Source of the DNA: Roseibium marinum
GTDB lineage: Bacteria > Pseudomonadota > Alphaproteobacteria > Rhizobiales > Stappiaceae
DNA length: 64,000 nucleotides
Direction of reading: 5' to 3'
NCBI RefSeq assembly: GCF_002906165.1
Contig: NZ_PPCN01000002.1
Span: 124,001-188,000 of the forward strand
A program made the translations under genes and the position numbers. Within the stretch, counting starts at the first letter, position 1. Every line of letters begins with the position of its first letter. The notes below the pieces were generated by a model. That model did not search any database, was not told the origin of the DNA, and saw only the letters and a program-made list of their open reading frames with translations. This document shows positions 53,053 through 62,039 of the stretch, piece after piece.

Positions 53053-54027
53053 CTATTTCGCCTGATTGATCTTGTCGATCAGGGGCTTCAGTTCGGAAAA
53101 CTCATCATAGATGGGCATGACCGCTTCCTGGAAAGGGCCATTGTCGATCTCCACGACGGTCGCGCCACCTTCTTCGACGGTCTTGCGCGCCTTCTCGTTG
53201 GCTTCGCGCATGATTTCGCGTTCGTAAAGAACCGCTTCGGCCGCCGCCTTCTTCAGGGCAGCCTGCTGATCGGCCGGCAGGGACTCGAATTTGGCCTTGT
53301 TCATCAGGAGCAGCGCCGGCGGGCTGAGATGGGCATCTTCGACATAATTGGGTGCAACCTCGTAGTGGGCCGAGGTGTGATAGCTTACATAGTCGTTTTC
53401 GGCACCGTCGATCACTCCCGTCTGCAGCGCGGAATAAACCTCGCCGTAGTTCATGGGAGTCGGAACCGCCCCGAGAAGTTCGACCATCCGGATGGATATC
53501 GGCGCTGGCTGGACGCGGATCTTCAGTCCTTCGAGATCCTCCAGCTTGGTGACCGGCTTGCCTTCGACCGTGTAGAACGACCGGGATCCGGCATCCATGT
53601 AGCCGAGACCGATCAGGCCGACATCGTTCAGGTCCTCAAGGACCTCCGTGCCGACTTCTCCATCGAGAACCTTGTACTTGTGGTCCCAGTCGGCAAAAAT
53701 ATAGGGTAGGGCGAAAACGCCCATGCTCGGACTGACATTGGCCAGGACGACGGAATTGACGCGGGTCATGTCGATGACGCCGGCCTGCGCCTGCTCTATC
53801 GTTTCCGGTTCCTGCCCGAGCTGGCCTCCATAGATGACATCGACGGTGATTTCGCCATTGGAGTATTCCTTCGCCAGGTCGGCGAATTTCAGCATCGCGA
53901 TCGTAACCGGATTGGTATCGGGCTGGTTTTCCGCCAGCCGCAGAACGGTTTCGGCCGATACGGCCGACCCGCTGAGAGCTATCGCGGCAACAGCCCCTGC
54001 GAGTGTCTTGAGTATTTTCTTGTTCAT
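53053..54027 (-). CDS. TRAP transporter substrate-binding protein (DctP type)
   Basis: A 324-residue periplasmic protein with a Sec signal (MNKKILKTLAGAVAAIALSGSAVSA). DctP-family residues are visible in LEDLEGLKIRVQPAPISIRMVELLGAVPTPMNY and ALQTGVIDGAENDYVSYH, where the conserved Arg of IRVQ would bind a ligand carboxylate. First gene of the dctPQM operon; the divergent start of nagB is 173 bp away. Ligand presumably an acidic amino sugar derivative (inference from context). Confidence 0.92.
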   Translation of the reverse strand: MNKKILKTLAGAVAAIALSGSAVSAETVLRLAENQPDTNPVTIAMLKFADLAKEYSNGEITVDVIYGGQLGQEPETIEQAQAGVIDMTRVNSVVLANVSPSMGVFALPYIFADWDHKYKVLDGEVGTEVLEDLNDVGLIGLGYMDAGSRSFYTVEGKPVTKLEDLEGLKIRVQPAPISIRMVELLGAVPTPMNYGEVYSALQTGVIDGAENDYVSYHTSAHYEVAPNYVEDAHLSPPALLLMNKAKFESLPADQQAALKKAAAEAVLYEREIMREANEKARKTVEEGGATVVEIDNGPFQEAVMPIYDEFSELKPLIDKINQAK

Positions 54028-54199
54028 ACCGTGTCTCCTCAGGAAAGTGCCCGGTCAGGCTTTCACGCCGGCGCGCACGAGTCAATATTAAGATCACTTT
54101 TGATAAAAAAAGAAACTCCTGAAAATCAGTGTAAATTGACATATGAACTCAGAGGATACATTAATTAGAAACACAATTGATATTAAATATGGGACAAAC

Positions 54200-54940
54200 A
54201 TGCGCATCGAGATCCACGAAGACGGAGAGACATTGGGACAGGCGGCGGCGGAGGAGGGTGCCCGGGCCATTGGCGCGGCACTGGCAACGAAGGGCCGGGC
54301 GGCCATTATCGTGGCGACCGGCGCCAGCCAGTTCGAAACGCTGCAGGCACTCGTCACCAGGGATCTGGACTGGTCGCGGGTGACGGCGTTCCATCTCGAC
54401 GAATATGTCGGTATCGGCACCGGGCATCCCGCAAGCTTCCGCCGCTATCTGCGCGAAAGGTTCACCGGCCCGCTCGGCAACCTGGGAGAATTCGTCGAGG
54501 TGAACGGCGATGCCGGCGACCTGGAGGCGGAAATCGCCCGTCTCAATGCCCGCATCGCCGAAGAAACCATCGATGTCTGCTTCGCGGGCATCGGTGAGAA
54601 TTGCCACCTGGCCTTCAACGATCCGCCCGCCGATTTCGAGACGGTGGCACCTTATATTACCGTTGAACTCGATGAGGCGTGCCGGCGCCAGCAGTTCGGC
54701 GAAGGCTGGTTTCCCGCTCTGGAGGATGTTCCAGCCCGGGCAATCTCCATGTCGATCCGCCGGATCGCGGCGTCACGCAAGATCATCCTGTCCGTTCCCG
54801 ACGAACGCAAGGCGAAGGCTGTCGCGAATGCGGTTGAGGGGGAGGTGACCAACATGCATCCTGCGTCCATTCTGCAGCGCCATGCGGATTGCAGCCTTCA
54901 TCTCGACAGGGCTTCGGCCGGTCTGCTCTCCACAGCATGA
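54200..54940 (+). CDS. nagB: Glucosamine-6-phosphate deaminase
   Basis: A 246-residue NagB-type enzyme converting glucosamine-6-P to fructose-6-P and ammonia. Start ATG 54200 ([12 protein letters not shown] 6 nt upstream) is preferred; an upstream in-frame ATG at 54143 would add 19 unlike residues. Active-site features: [13 protein letters not shown] for phosphate binding, [11 protein letters not shown] (catalytic Asp), and [14 protein letters not shown] (catalytic His). Overall similarity is to the NagB/6-phosphogluconolactonase superfamily; the HLDEY and [10 protein letters not shown] motifs favour the deaminase. Followed 13 bp later by nagA. Confidence 0.9.
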   Translation: MRIEIHEDGETLGQAAAEEGARAIGAALATKGRAAIIVATGASQFETLQALVTRDLDWSRVTAFHLDEYVGIGTGHPASFRRYLRERFTGPLGNLGEFVEVNGDAGDLEAEIARLNARIAEETIDVCFAGIGENCHLAFNDPPADFETVAPYITVELDEACRRQQFGEGWFPALEDVPARAISMSIRRIAASRKIILSVPDERKAKAVANAVEGEVTNMHPASILQRHADCSLHLDRASAGLLSTA

Positions 54941-54953
54941 AAAAGCGGATATC

Positions 54954-55970
54954 ATGATTACCGACGGTTTGTTCGATCTGCAGGTGAACGGCTTCGCGGG
55001 TGTCGATTTCAACGATCCCTCCATCACCGCGTCCGCTCTGGACCAGGCTCTTGAAGCAATGCTCGTCTGCGGGGTTACCGGCTGTCTGCCCACGCTCATC
55101 ACGGCGACCCCGGAAGCGCTTGCCGAGCGCATCCGGGCGCTCGACGCGGCGGTGGCGGGCAGCCGGTTCGGCCCCGCCATGGTTCCGGGATATCATCTGG
55201 AAGGCCCCTTTCTGAACGCGGCGGCCGGCTATTGCGGCTGCCATCCCGCCCAGGCCATGTCGGATCCGGACGCCAACCTCGTCGCAACCCTCGAGGCGGG
55301 CCTCACACGGCCGATCCTGCTGGTCACGCTTGCCCCGGAGCGGAGCGGCGGCGCGCAGACTGTCAGGCAGCTCCTGTCCGCCGGCAAGGTGGTTTCCATC
55401 GGCCATAGCGCGGCCGGCTTTGCGGCCGTCAAGGCGGCGGCCGACGCGGGCGCCACGCTCTCCACCCATCTGGGCAACGGCCTTCCGGCCGAGTTGCCGA
55501 AGCTGGACAACACACTGCTTGCCCAGCTTGCCGAGCCCCGGCTGAAAGCGTGTTTCATCGCGGACGGCATCCATATTCCGCCGGACGCGTTCGCCGCTCT
55601 GGTGCATCTCAAGGGCACCGGCAACACCATACTCGTTTCCGACGCCGTCATGGCCGCCGCCGCCCCTCCCGGCCGCTACAGCTTCGCCGGAATGGACATC
55701 CTTGCCGACGAAACCGGCAAGGTGACGCGGCCTGACGGAGCCGGACTGGCCGGCTCGTCGCTCCGGCTCGACCAGGCGGTCCGCAACGTGATTGCATGGA
55801 AGGTGGCAAGTCCGGACACCGCCGTTCGGATGGCAAGCCAACACCCCAGAACGGTGCTGGCCGCCGCGCCCGGCTTTGCCGGACCGGCCTTCGACCCTGG
55901 CCGGATCCGATGGAATTCCGCTATGGAACCCACCGTGCTGCGCAAGGGCGCGCCTGCCGGAAGAGATTGA
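54954..55970 (+). CDS. nagA: N-acetylglucosamine-6-phosphate deacetylase
   Basis: A 338-residue amidohydrolase that removes acetate from GlcNAc-6-P. Start ATG 54954 (MITDGLFDLQVNGFAGVDFN). Motifs: LDLQVNGF-like N-terminus, VPGYHLEGPFLN (metal-binding Glu), STHLGNG (His), IADGIHIPPDAF and VSDAVMAAAAPPG (catalytic Asp). The protein is shorter than E. coli NagA (382) because it lacks the small N-terminal beta domain strands, as in several alphaproteobacterial homologues. Second gene of nagBA. Together with the TRAP transporter it defines an amino-sugar module. Confidence 0.92.
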   Translation: MITDGLFDLQVNGFAGVDFNDPSITASALDQALEAMLVCGVTGCLPTLITATPEALAERIRALDAAVAGSRFGPAMVPGYHLEGPFLNAAAGYCGCHPAQAMSDPDANLVATLEAGLTRPILLVTLAPERSGGAQTVRQLLSAGKVVSIGHSAAGFAAVKAAADAGATLSTHLGNGLPAELPKLDNTLLAQLAEPRLKACFIADGIHIPPDAFAALVHLKGTGNTILVSDAVMAAAAPPGRYSFAGMDILADETGKVTRPDGAGLAGSSLRLDQAVRNVIAWKVASPDTAVRMASQHPRTVLAAAPGFAGPAFDPGRIRWNSAMEPTVLRKGAPAGRD

Positions 55971-55994
55971 CGACAGGCGTTTTTTCAAAAGGCC

Positions 55995-57542
55995 CTAATC
56001 CACGATCAGCTTCACCGACGTGCCCGTCGGGATCGCGTTGTCCCGCTCCAGATCGTTCAGAATCGAGAAGAATTCCAGGCGCCGCGACGGCTCGACGCCG
56101 CTCATGCCGATGGCGAGCTTGCGCGGTGTATCCCCGGGCCTGGACTTGACCACCTTGATCCTGAGCGAGCGGAGCCGCGCCCGCTCTGTCGGCGTCAGCT
56201 GCGTGAAGCTCTCCATCGTTTCGCGGAAATCCCTGTCGAAGGTATCGTTCGGCGAGCGGCTGGCGAAGATGAACCGGTAACCGGTCTTGCCGATGCGCAG
56301 CACCGCGATGCGGAAGGACCAGCCCTGCGTGATCGCCGCGCCCGTGACACCGGGCAGCCCGTTGATCGTGGTCTGGCGGACGCTTTCCGGCAGCAGCCCG
56401 TTGATCCAGCCCGACTTCATGTATTCGACAAGATCCGTATAGCCGCTGACATCGGCGCCGTCGAAGCGGATCGCGGTTCCGTCGCCGTTGCTGGCGAGCA
56501 CCGCTTCCGGAGAATTTTCAAGGATGTAGCCCGAGGGAACGGTAAACCCGATGCCCAGCGCCTTGTGCAGGAACGACCGGCCGCGGACGAACCCTTCCAG
56601 CGGATCGTCGCCGAACAGCATGCCGTCGATCTGGCCGAGATAGCGGCCCCTGTCGCGCTCGCCGATCCCCGGCGCGCCGATCTGGCGGGCGGAGCGCACG
56701 GCGATCTGCAGGCGTTCCGGCGTCGAGGGGTGCGAGGACAGGAAGTCCGGCGCGGAAGAACCCGACTTGTCCGCCGACTGGTAACGCGCGAAGGCCGCCA
56801 TGGAGCGCAGGAACCTGGCGGCCGCATAAGGATCGAAGCCGGCCTTGGCGAGCGTCTTGACGCCGATCGCATCCGCTTCCAGCTCCTGCACCTGGCTGAA
56901 CCGGGCGAAGGAAAGCTGCGAGGAGATGATCGCCTTGCGGGCTTCCTCGGAATCCTGAACCACATCGGTGAGGATCCGGTTCGCAAGCTGCTTGGCTTCC
57001 GCCCTCTCCTGACGCTTGATCGCATGGTTGGCGGTCACATGCGCCATCTCATGTGAAAGCACCGCCGCGACTTCCGACGTGTCGTTCGCAAGGGCCAGCA
57101 GGCCGCGCGTCACATAAAGATAGCCGCCCGGCAGGGCGAACGCGTTGATCGCCGGCGAATTCAGAATGGTGATCTTGTAGCTTTGCGACGGGTCTTCCGA
57201 TGCTGCCACGAGACGGCCGACCACACTGGCGACGGCCCGTTCCGCGCCCGGATCGTTGTAGACGCCGCCATAGGTGGCGACGACGCGCGGGTGTTCCCGC
57301 TCGCCGATGTCGTTGGCAAGATTGGGACGCAGGGTGCCCGGCGACACCGCACCCACCGTCGCACCGTCGCCCAAAAGCTGGCAAGAGGCCACCAGAAGCG
57401 CCAGACCGCAGGCCATGGCGGTCCGCAACCAGCGGCGCGCACCCGCGCGTCCAGCCGTTTTCCGCGTCTCGACGAGAGACAACTGACGATAATCAGTTCC
57501 TGTCCTGGCCGTCACGTCCTGCCCTTTTGCCTTCAGGATCAC
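55995..57542 (-). CDS. M48-family metalloprotease, outer-membrane lipoprotein (BepA/LoiP-like)
   Basis: A ~515-residue protein. The hydrophobic segment and lipobox LLVASC give lipidation at Cys54 if translation starts at 57542; the true start may be further in. The zinc protease motif is SHEMAHV (His164, Glu165, His168) and the third ligand lies in QELEADAIGVKTLAKAG. The C-terminal ~70 residues resemble a LysM-like or TPR-free tail (LRIKVVKSRPGDTPRKLA). The family degrades or assembles misfolded outer-membrane proteins. Convergent with nagBA; the next gene, for a nuclease-like protein, is 75 bp upstream in the same orientation. Confidence 0.9.
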   Translation of the reverse strand: MILKAKGQDVTARTGTDYRQLSLVETRKTAGRAGARRWLRTAMACGLALLVASCQLLGDGATVGAVSPGTLRPNLANDIGEREHPRVVATYGGVYNDPGAERAVASVVGRLVAASEDPSQSYKITILNSPAINAFALPGGYLYVTRGLLALANDTSEVAAVLSHEMAHVTANHAIKRQERAEAKQLANRILTDVVQDSEEARKAIISSQLSFARFSQVQELEADAIGVKTLAKAGFDPYAAARFLRSMAAFARYQSADKSGSSAPDFLSSHPSTPERLQIAVRSARQIGAPGIGERDRGRYLGQIDGMLFGDDPLEGFVRGRSFLHKALGIGFTVPSGYILENSPEAVLASNGDGTAIRFDGADVSGYTDLVEYMKSGWINGLLPESVRQTTINGLPGVTGAAITQGWSFRIAVLRIGKTGYRFIFASRSPNDTFDRDFRETMESFTQLTPTERARLRSLRIKVVKSRPGDTPRKLAIGMSGVEPSRRLEFFSILNDLERDNAIPTGTSVKLIVD

Positions 57543-57616
57543 CCTGCTTTCATCACGTTTCGCATGAAAGCAGAAAAGTTGATCGATTCCAAAATCTTAA
57601 GAAGCTTTCTCCTCGC

Positions 57617-58519
57617 TCAGTCGAACGCAGGATGCTCCAGTACCACCAGTTGCTCCGGATGAGGGAGCGCGATATGCGGGCCGTCCCGCACCTGCACGAA
57701 GCCGCGCAGTTCGACGAACTTTCCCGCCAGTTCCTCCACCTTCCAGCCCGAACGGCCGAGAGCCGCATTGAAGATCGCCTCGTCGGAGGTCTTCAGCGTG
57801 GCGGTGAAGTCCGTTTTCCAGTATTTTCCGAAATTCAGATAGCGGGTGCTTTCGGTTTTTCCAAGGGAAACAACGCGCCCCCTCACTATCACATAGTCTC
57901 CGGTCTTTTCTTCGATGAGACCCGGCCTTGCGGCAGAATAGACGGGCGCCGCCGTCTTGTCTGCCCACAGGCCGCGATGATCGCGGCGCGCCGCCGTTTC
58001 CGCCAGCCGCAGCAGGCCCGCGCAGGCGCTGTCCGCCTGTTCGGGCGCGAACACCGCCGCCCCCTCCATCAGCTGGACGGCCTGCAGAAGCTCTCCCGCG
58101 TCTCCATCCCTCAGAACGATCCAGGCCGGCGTCAGACCCCAGCGGTTCGCCGGTCCGTTCGGAAACGCCTCAAATCCGGATACAGCGCCCGTTACTCCAT
58201 CTGTTCCGGAATCCTCCGGGGCTGGCCGGGGGTCCGGAAAATACAGGTCGCTGGTGAAATAGCGTTGACCCGTCGGAGCGATAAAAACACCGTCTTCCGC
58301 AGACTTTTCGATGTTTACAGGAGCGGTGTCCGTGGGCACACAGGTTTCAGCGGCGGCCCGGGCAAACGGCTGATCTCTTTCTTCCGCCTGGGCGGACCCG
58401 GCTGCAAGCACAAGTCCGGCAAGACAGAGCACCCACCTCGGGTTTATCCGCCCGCGGCCGCCGTGTCCCGCCCTGGTCCTGCCGCTCAAGCGCCCGCTCG
58501 ACACCCGCTGTCCTCTCAA
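57617..58519 (-). CDS. Secreted thermonuclease-like protein of unknown function
   Basis: A 300-residue protein with a basic N-terminus and signal-like segment (WVLCLAGLVLAAGSAQA). Residues ~140-200 resemble the staphylococcal-nuclease fold (QLMEGAAVFAPEQADSACAGLLRLAETAARRDHRGLW). The C-terminus (~205-300) is beta-rich with an OB-like strand pattern (VIVRGRVVSLGKTESTRYLNFG). The catalytic Arg/Asp set of true nucleases is not clear, so enzymatic activity is uncertain. It is upstream of the M48 protease gene and may share its transcript. Confidence 0.6.
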   Translation of the reverse strand: MRGQRVSSGRLSGRTRAGHGGRGRINPRWVLCLAGLVLAAGSAQAEERDQPFARAAAETCVPTDTAPVNIEKSAEDGVFIAPTGQRYFTSDLYFPDPRPAPEDSGTDGVTGAVSGFEAFPNGPANRWGLTPAWIVLRDGDAGELLQAVQLMEGAAVFAPEQADSACAGLLRLAETAARRDHRGLWADKTAAPVYSAARPGLIEEKTGDYVIVRGRVVSLGKTESTRYLNFGKYWKTDFTATLKTSDEAIFNAALGRSGWKVEELAGKFVELRGFVQVRDGPHIALPHPEQLVVLEHPAFD

Positions 58520-58855
58520 CCGATCCGCTCGATCAACCTGCTTTGCTGTGTGATCACAGGAAAGCAGACAAGTTGCCCTGGCCTCTCCCCGAGATCCGTC
58601 CGCTCAGGCTTGCTCATCGCAATGAGAACACCTTCGCGCACGCGTCGTTCCGCGCGCAGCGGGAAAAAGGCAGTTTCAGGAAAGACTTGCTAAGCAGCGA
58701 TTAAGGCAAGCCGAAGACACGACGGAAAAAAGGCGCGGCAGAAGGCCCTGGACCAGGGTGTGGTTCTCCGCCGGGCGCCGCGAAACAGCTTTCCAGGCCT
58801 CCCTTTGCCGGAGGGCTCGCAATGACAGAAAAATCATGCTAAGCGACCGTTTCGG
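58520..58855. other. Intergenic region before tRNA-Arg
   Basis: 336 bp, no gene or repeat recognised. Some GC-rich hairpins are possible in 58715-58800 but none is convincing. Confidence 0.4.
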
Positions 58856-58932
58856 GACCCCGTAGCTCAGCAGGATAGAGCATCAGATTCCTAATCTGAG
58901 GGTCACGCGTTCGAATCGCGTCGGGGTCACCA
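58856..58932 (+). tRNA. tRNA-Arg (CCT)
   Basis: A 77-nt cloverleaf, GACCCCGTAGCTCAGCAGGA at its start. The acceptor stem GACCCCG pairs with CGGGGTC; discriminator A and encoded CCA (58930-58932). The anticodon loop TTCCTAA in stem TCAGA/TCTGA gives CCT. The T-loop GTTCGAATC is intact. Foreign, AT-richer DNA begins right after its 3' end. Confidence 0.95.
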
Positions 58933-58967
58933 TTTTTTCAATCACTTAGCTCAAATCAGTTGTTGCC

Positions 58968-59027
58968 TTAGTCGCGCGTTAGTCGCGGTAATCGCTTAGT
59001 TATGCACAGGTTTCAATTGTTAGTCGC
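58968..59027. repeat. Three TTAGTCGC direct repeats just downstream of tRNA-Arg
   Basis: TTAGTCGC occurs at 58968-58975, 58979-58986 (11 bp apart) and 59020-59027. The position beyond an integration-prone tRNA 3' end and the helical-turn spacing of the first pair resemble integrase arm sites. No integrase gene survives nearby. Confidence 0.5.
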
Positions 59028-59160
59028 TCCCAATGTGGGACTAAAGAAAACCCGCCGTTTCACAAAACCGCTGAGCCTGCACCGTGCAGATAAGGGACAG
59101 GTTCCTGTTGATGGGTTTCAATCGTTTCGCTACCAACAGTTGGCAAGGTCGGAGTGTTGC

Positions 59161-59988
59161 ATGTTTAGTTTGATCGTATCGGGTGGCCTGACGAACCCAC
59201 ATAGGGACACCATCAGCGCTGGACGTGTTTTCGAACACACTGACGATGGAATCAAAGCACGATATAAGCCCAGCGGAAGCCTGGATATTTCGGCAGTAAC
59301 GTCATTGCCTACATTATTCATGGAGGAAGGCACCTCAAATGAGGTAGCTGGTATAGGTTGGATATCTCGAATTGAATTGCGGGGCCAAGAATACCATCTT
59401 TACTTCACAATTGATCCGGAGCTTCCACTCCTAACCAATGCTGACATTAAAGCGTTAGCTCCAGAACTCGATATGATTGATTGGGAATTCTCGCGCAATC
59501 ATTGGGCCATCAAAGACGTTGACTTATTCCGCGTACTGTACCGCCAAAAGGTAACACAACGTCCTGCACCAACTGTTTTCCAACTGAGTCAGAATCCAGT
59601 GAATCAAAAGCTGATCTCGATGATGATGCCATTTTCATCCGACTTTAGCTTAGCCCATTCAAAGATCAAAACCGCAATTGAAGCCATAGGTTATGAATGC
59701 CGTCGTGCTGATGATTTTTGGCTTCATCAACACATTATGCAGGACATTCTCGAGCTAATTTGCACTTCTAAAGTTGTTATTTGTGATCTTTCAGGCAAGA
59801 ACCCAAACGTGTTTTATGAAGCTGGCATTGCCCATACACTAGGTAAAGAAGTAATCCTCATTACTAGACATATGGAAGATGTACCTTTTGATCTTCGCTC
59901 ATTGCGTTGCATTACTTATCTAAACAATCAAGAAGGTTGTGAGAAGTTGGCTCTTGAGGTGGTCGACAGGCTTAAAACGATTGCTTAG
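59161..59988 (+). CDS. TIR/nucleoside-deoxyribosyltransferase-like protein (candidate defence effector)
   Basis: About 275 residues from ATG 59161 (GGAG upstream); an earlier in-frame ATG at 59002 would include unlike residues. Residues ~1-130 are a beta-rich domain of unknown type. Residues ~150-255 form a Rossmann-like domain related to NDT and TIR families: MMPFSSDFSLAHSKIK, ADDFWLHQHIMQDILE, VVICDLSGKNPNVFYEAGIAH and PFDLRSLRCITYL. Glu220 in NVFYEAGIAH is the probable catalytic residue, as in deoxyribosyltransferases and NADases. Such domains are common nucleotide-processing effectors in bacterial immunity. It is convergent with the KAP NTPase gene, in AT-richer DNA at tRNA-Arg. Confidence 0.8.
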   Translation: MFSLIVSGGLTNPHRDTISAGRVFEHTDDGIKARYKPSGSLDISAVTSLPTLFMEEGTSNEVAGIGWISRIELRGQEYHLYFTIDPELPLLTNADIKALAPELDMIDWEFSRNHWAIKDVDLFRVLYRQKVTQRPAPTVFQLSQNPVNQKLISMMMPFSSDFSLAHSKIKTAIEAIGYECRRADDFWLHQHIMQDILELICTSKVVICDLSGKNPNVFYEAGIAHTLGKEVILITRHMEDVPFDLRSLRCITYLNNQEGCEKLALEVVDRLKTIA

Positions 59989-60030
59989 AAAGAGCCGTAC
60001 TTCTAAGAGAAGTATGTCTCTAAAGAAATT

Positions 60031-61536
60031 TTATTCTTGACCGTCGATATTGCTCATCAATCTTCCGGCGCTTCGTACGAACTCTGGATACTGCTTCACT
60101 ACTGAGCTTGGCTCATTCCCAACAATAGAACCACCTCCGTATAAAGTGTGATACTCTTCAGAGTACTGCCTGCGCACCCAATCTGCCCAAGCACTTCCAA
60201 GCTGTTCAGATGTCAATTCTGGTAGATTTTTAGCGCCAGCAGAAACAAAGTACTTAAAAATATTTGCAATATTAACTCGCTCTGGAGCTTGGCCATGTTG
60301 GTGGTGCATAGAGTAAGATCTAAAATCCATTTTTCGCTTGCTCTTTTGCACGAGTGTCAAAAAATCTTCATAAATTTCCCTAAGGCTATTGCGGAGACCT
60401 AATTGTTGGAAGGTTACCACAATTGGCACTAGCACTGACATTTGTATTGGTAGATGACCGTACGGCCAAACAGTGACGACACTCCGCAAAATATCCATAC
60501 ACTGTTCAACGTCCCGCAAACTCAAATCCAAGCCAGTGAAACAATCAGCCAAGAAGGTTGCTAATCCTTCATCGTTCTCCAACGGAATACGTAATACCTC
60601 ATCTGACTCAGATAAGGTTTCACAGAGTAAGTCAACGTATTTGTCTATCTCAGGAGGTTCAAATAGGTAGGTGCGGTCAAAAAAGCGTTTAAGATAGCGT
60701 TGACTATCAAAGCCATTTCCGTAAATTGCATTGATTGAATGCTGAAGTTGGTCAGTATCTGTTGCGACAATGAAGACGACGTCATCGATTTCAAAAATAT
60801 GCTTCACACGTTCAAGTAATTGAATTGCGTATATCGGTCGACAGCGGTCAAGCTCGTCAATCAGTATGAATAGAGGCGTTTTCTTGTTTCCACTACTTAT
60901 CAATTGAATTGTTTTTTCCATCTGTCCTTTAAAATTCTCTATCGCCTGCTGACTTTTTCTAAATTGAGAAAACAAAGAATCGGTTTTACTATTCAAAACT
61001 TTAATTATTTCATTAGCGCCTGATTTTCCTGAGGCGTCGATCATTGAGTTTTCGTTTTCTTCAACTTCTAAATTTAGAAATTCTTCAACAGCATCAGCAC
61101 CGTCCCCTATCGCTTTGTGTAACCAGTGGCGAAATGCACCTTTGGAAATTGCGGTAAGTACTCTTGCTGTATCCCGTTTCATCCTTTGTAGTTGCTGTTT
61201 TGCGAATTGATCATCGGGCAAGTGTTTCGTCAATTCAGAATCGGCAGCAGACATTACTGCTAACAAGGGATCTTCAGCGTGATCATCTTTCCAGGCATTT
61301 ACCGAAACGACTAGGTAGTCCTCTGCGATTAGGTGCTCAGTTAATCTCTTCATAAAAAAAGATTTTCCGCGCCCCCATCCAGCATCAATATTCAGAACAT
61401 AAGATTTCTTTTGCCCTGATTTCTGTCGTTCGGATAGTCTATTTCTAAGGAATGTGATCAGAAATTTCGCATCATTTTTACGGCTGAGCTTATCTTCTTT
61501 CCAGATATCCTGAATTTTCGTATCTAGATTTGACAT
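60031..61536 (-). CDS. KAP-family P-loop NTPase
   Basis: A 501-residue STAND-related NTPase. Walker A is AGWGRGKSFF (Gly53-Ser59), and Walker B with the KAP signature is PLFILIDELDRCRP (222-233). ERVKHIFEIDDVVFIVATD and RYLKRFFDRTYLF follow, as in KAP proteins. Unlike many KAP members there is no membrane-helix insert between the Walker motifs; instead a ~150-residue charged helical region is present. KAP NTPases occur in mobile-element-borne defence loci. The neighbouring effector-like gene is convergent with 42 bp between the stop codons. Codon use is AT-rich compared with the core genes. Confidence 0.88.
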   Translation of the reverse strand: MSNLDTKIQDIWKEDKLSRKNDAKFLITFLRNRLSERQKSGQKKSYVLNIDAGWGRGKSFFMKRLTEHLIAEDYLVVSVNAWKDDHAEDPLLAVMSAADSELTKHLPDDQFAKQQLQRMKRDTARVLTAISKGAFRHWLHKAIGDGADAVEEFLNLEVEENENSMIDASGKSGANEIIKVLNSKTDSLFSQFRKSQQAIENFKGQMEKTIQLISSGNKKTPLFILIDELDRCRPIYAIQLLERVKHIFEIDDVVFIVATDTDQLQHSINAIYGNGFDSQRYLKRFFDRTYLFEPPEIDKYVDLLCETLSESDEVLRIPLENDEGLATFLADCFTGLDLSLRDVEQCMDILRSVVTVWPYGHLPIQMSVLVPIVVTFQQLGLRNSLREIYEDFLTLVQKSKRKMDFRSYSMHHQHGQAPERVNIANIFKYFVSAGAKNLPELTSEQLGSAWADWVRRQYSEEYHTLYGGGSIVGNEPSSVVKQYPEFVRSAGRLMSNIDGQE

Positions 61537-61727
61537 CTATTCTCTTTCTTTAAGATCCGACGGAATCCGATTTCCGTCAGGACTGTTATTGAAAGAATAC
61601 ATAACTTGGTGCTCGTCTTCACCACAGTTGACGAGAAGATTAAGCCTATCATAAGCAATTCGCAACTCATGGTTCAGAAGCTAACTAGCTAAGATGTTAT
61701 GTTTGCGTATCCCGAAAACGCTTTAGT

Positions 61728-62039
61728 TTAACTTCCGTTCACCACCAGCTTCAGGAACATCTCGAAGTTTGGTAGATTGGTTAGGTCTGCCGGCGTCGGC
61801 ACATTCGAGCCAAACTGCCTAGCGAGAATGCCCGCGTCGGTCGCTCCTACCCTGAACGAAATGAGCGTTCCCACCTTCCCGAAGATGGCCTCAAGCACTG
61901 GATCTTCTAATCGCGAGCTATGTTGCGTGGCCATCGTCAAAGCCAATTTGTATTTGCGCATTTCGGAAAGGGCGTCCGCCAACGATTGTGTCGATAGGTT
62001 ATGGAACTAATCGACCGAGTGCAGAAAAGCTCTCCTGGA
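61728..62039 (-). pseudogene. Remnant of conjugative coupling/HerA-type ATPase (TraD/VirD4-like)
   Basis: The minus strand reads SVD*FHNLSTQSLADALSEMR and then KYKLALTMATQHSSRLED, GKVGTLISFRVGATDAGILARQF and NLPNFEMFLKLVVNG. This is the C-terminal part of a TraM-recognition/coupling-protein-type ATPase. A TAG replaces the expected Glu codon of the DEF Walker B motif at 62007-62009, and the gene is truncated at both ends. It is a fossil of the element that brought in the island. Confidence 0.7.

Noticed and set aside
57200..58693. Plus-strand frame of 497 codons
   Set aside because: It is antisense to the M48 protease and the nuclease-like gene, has no recognisable domain and no good start.
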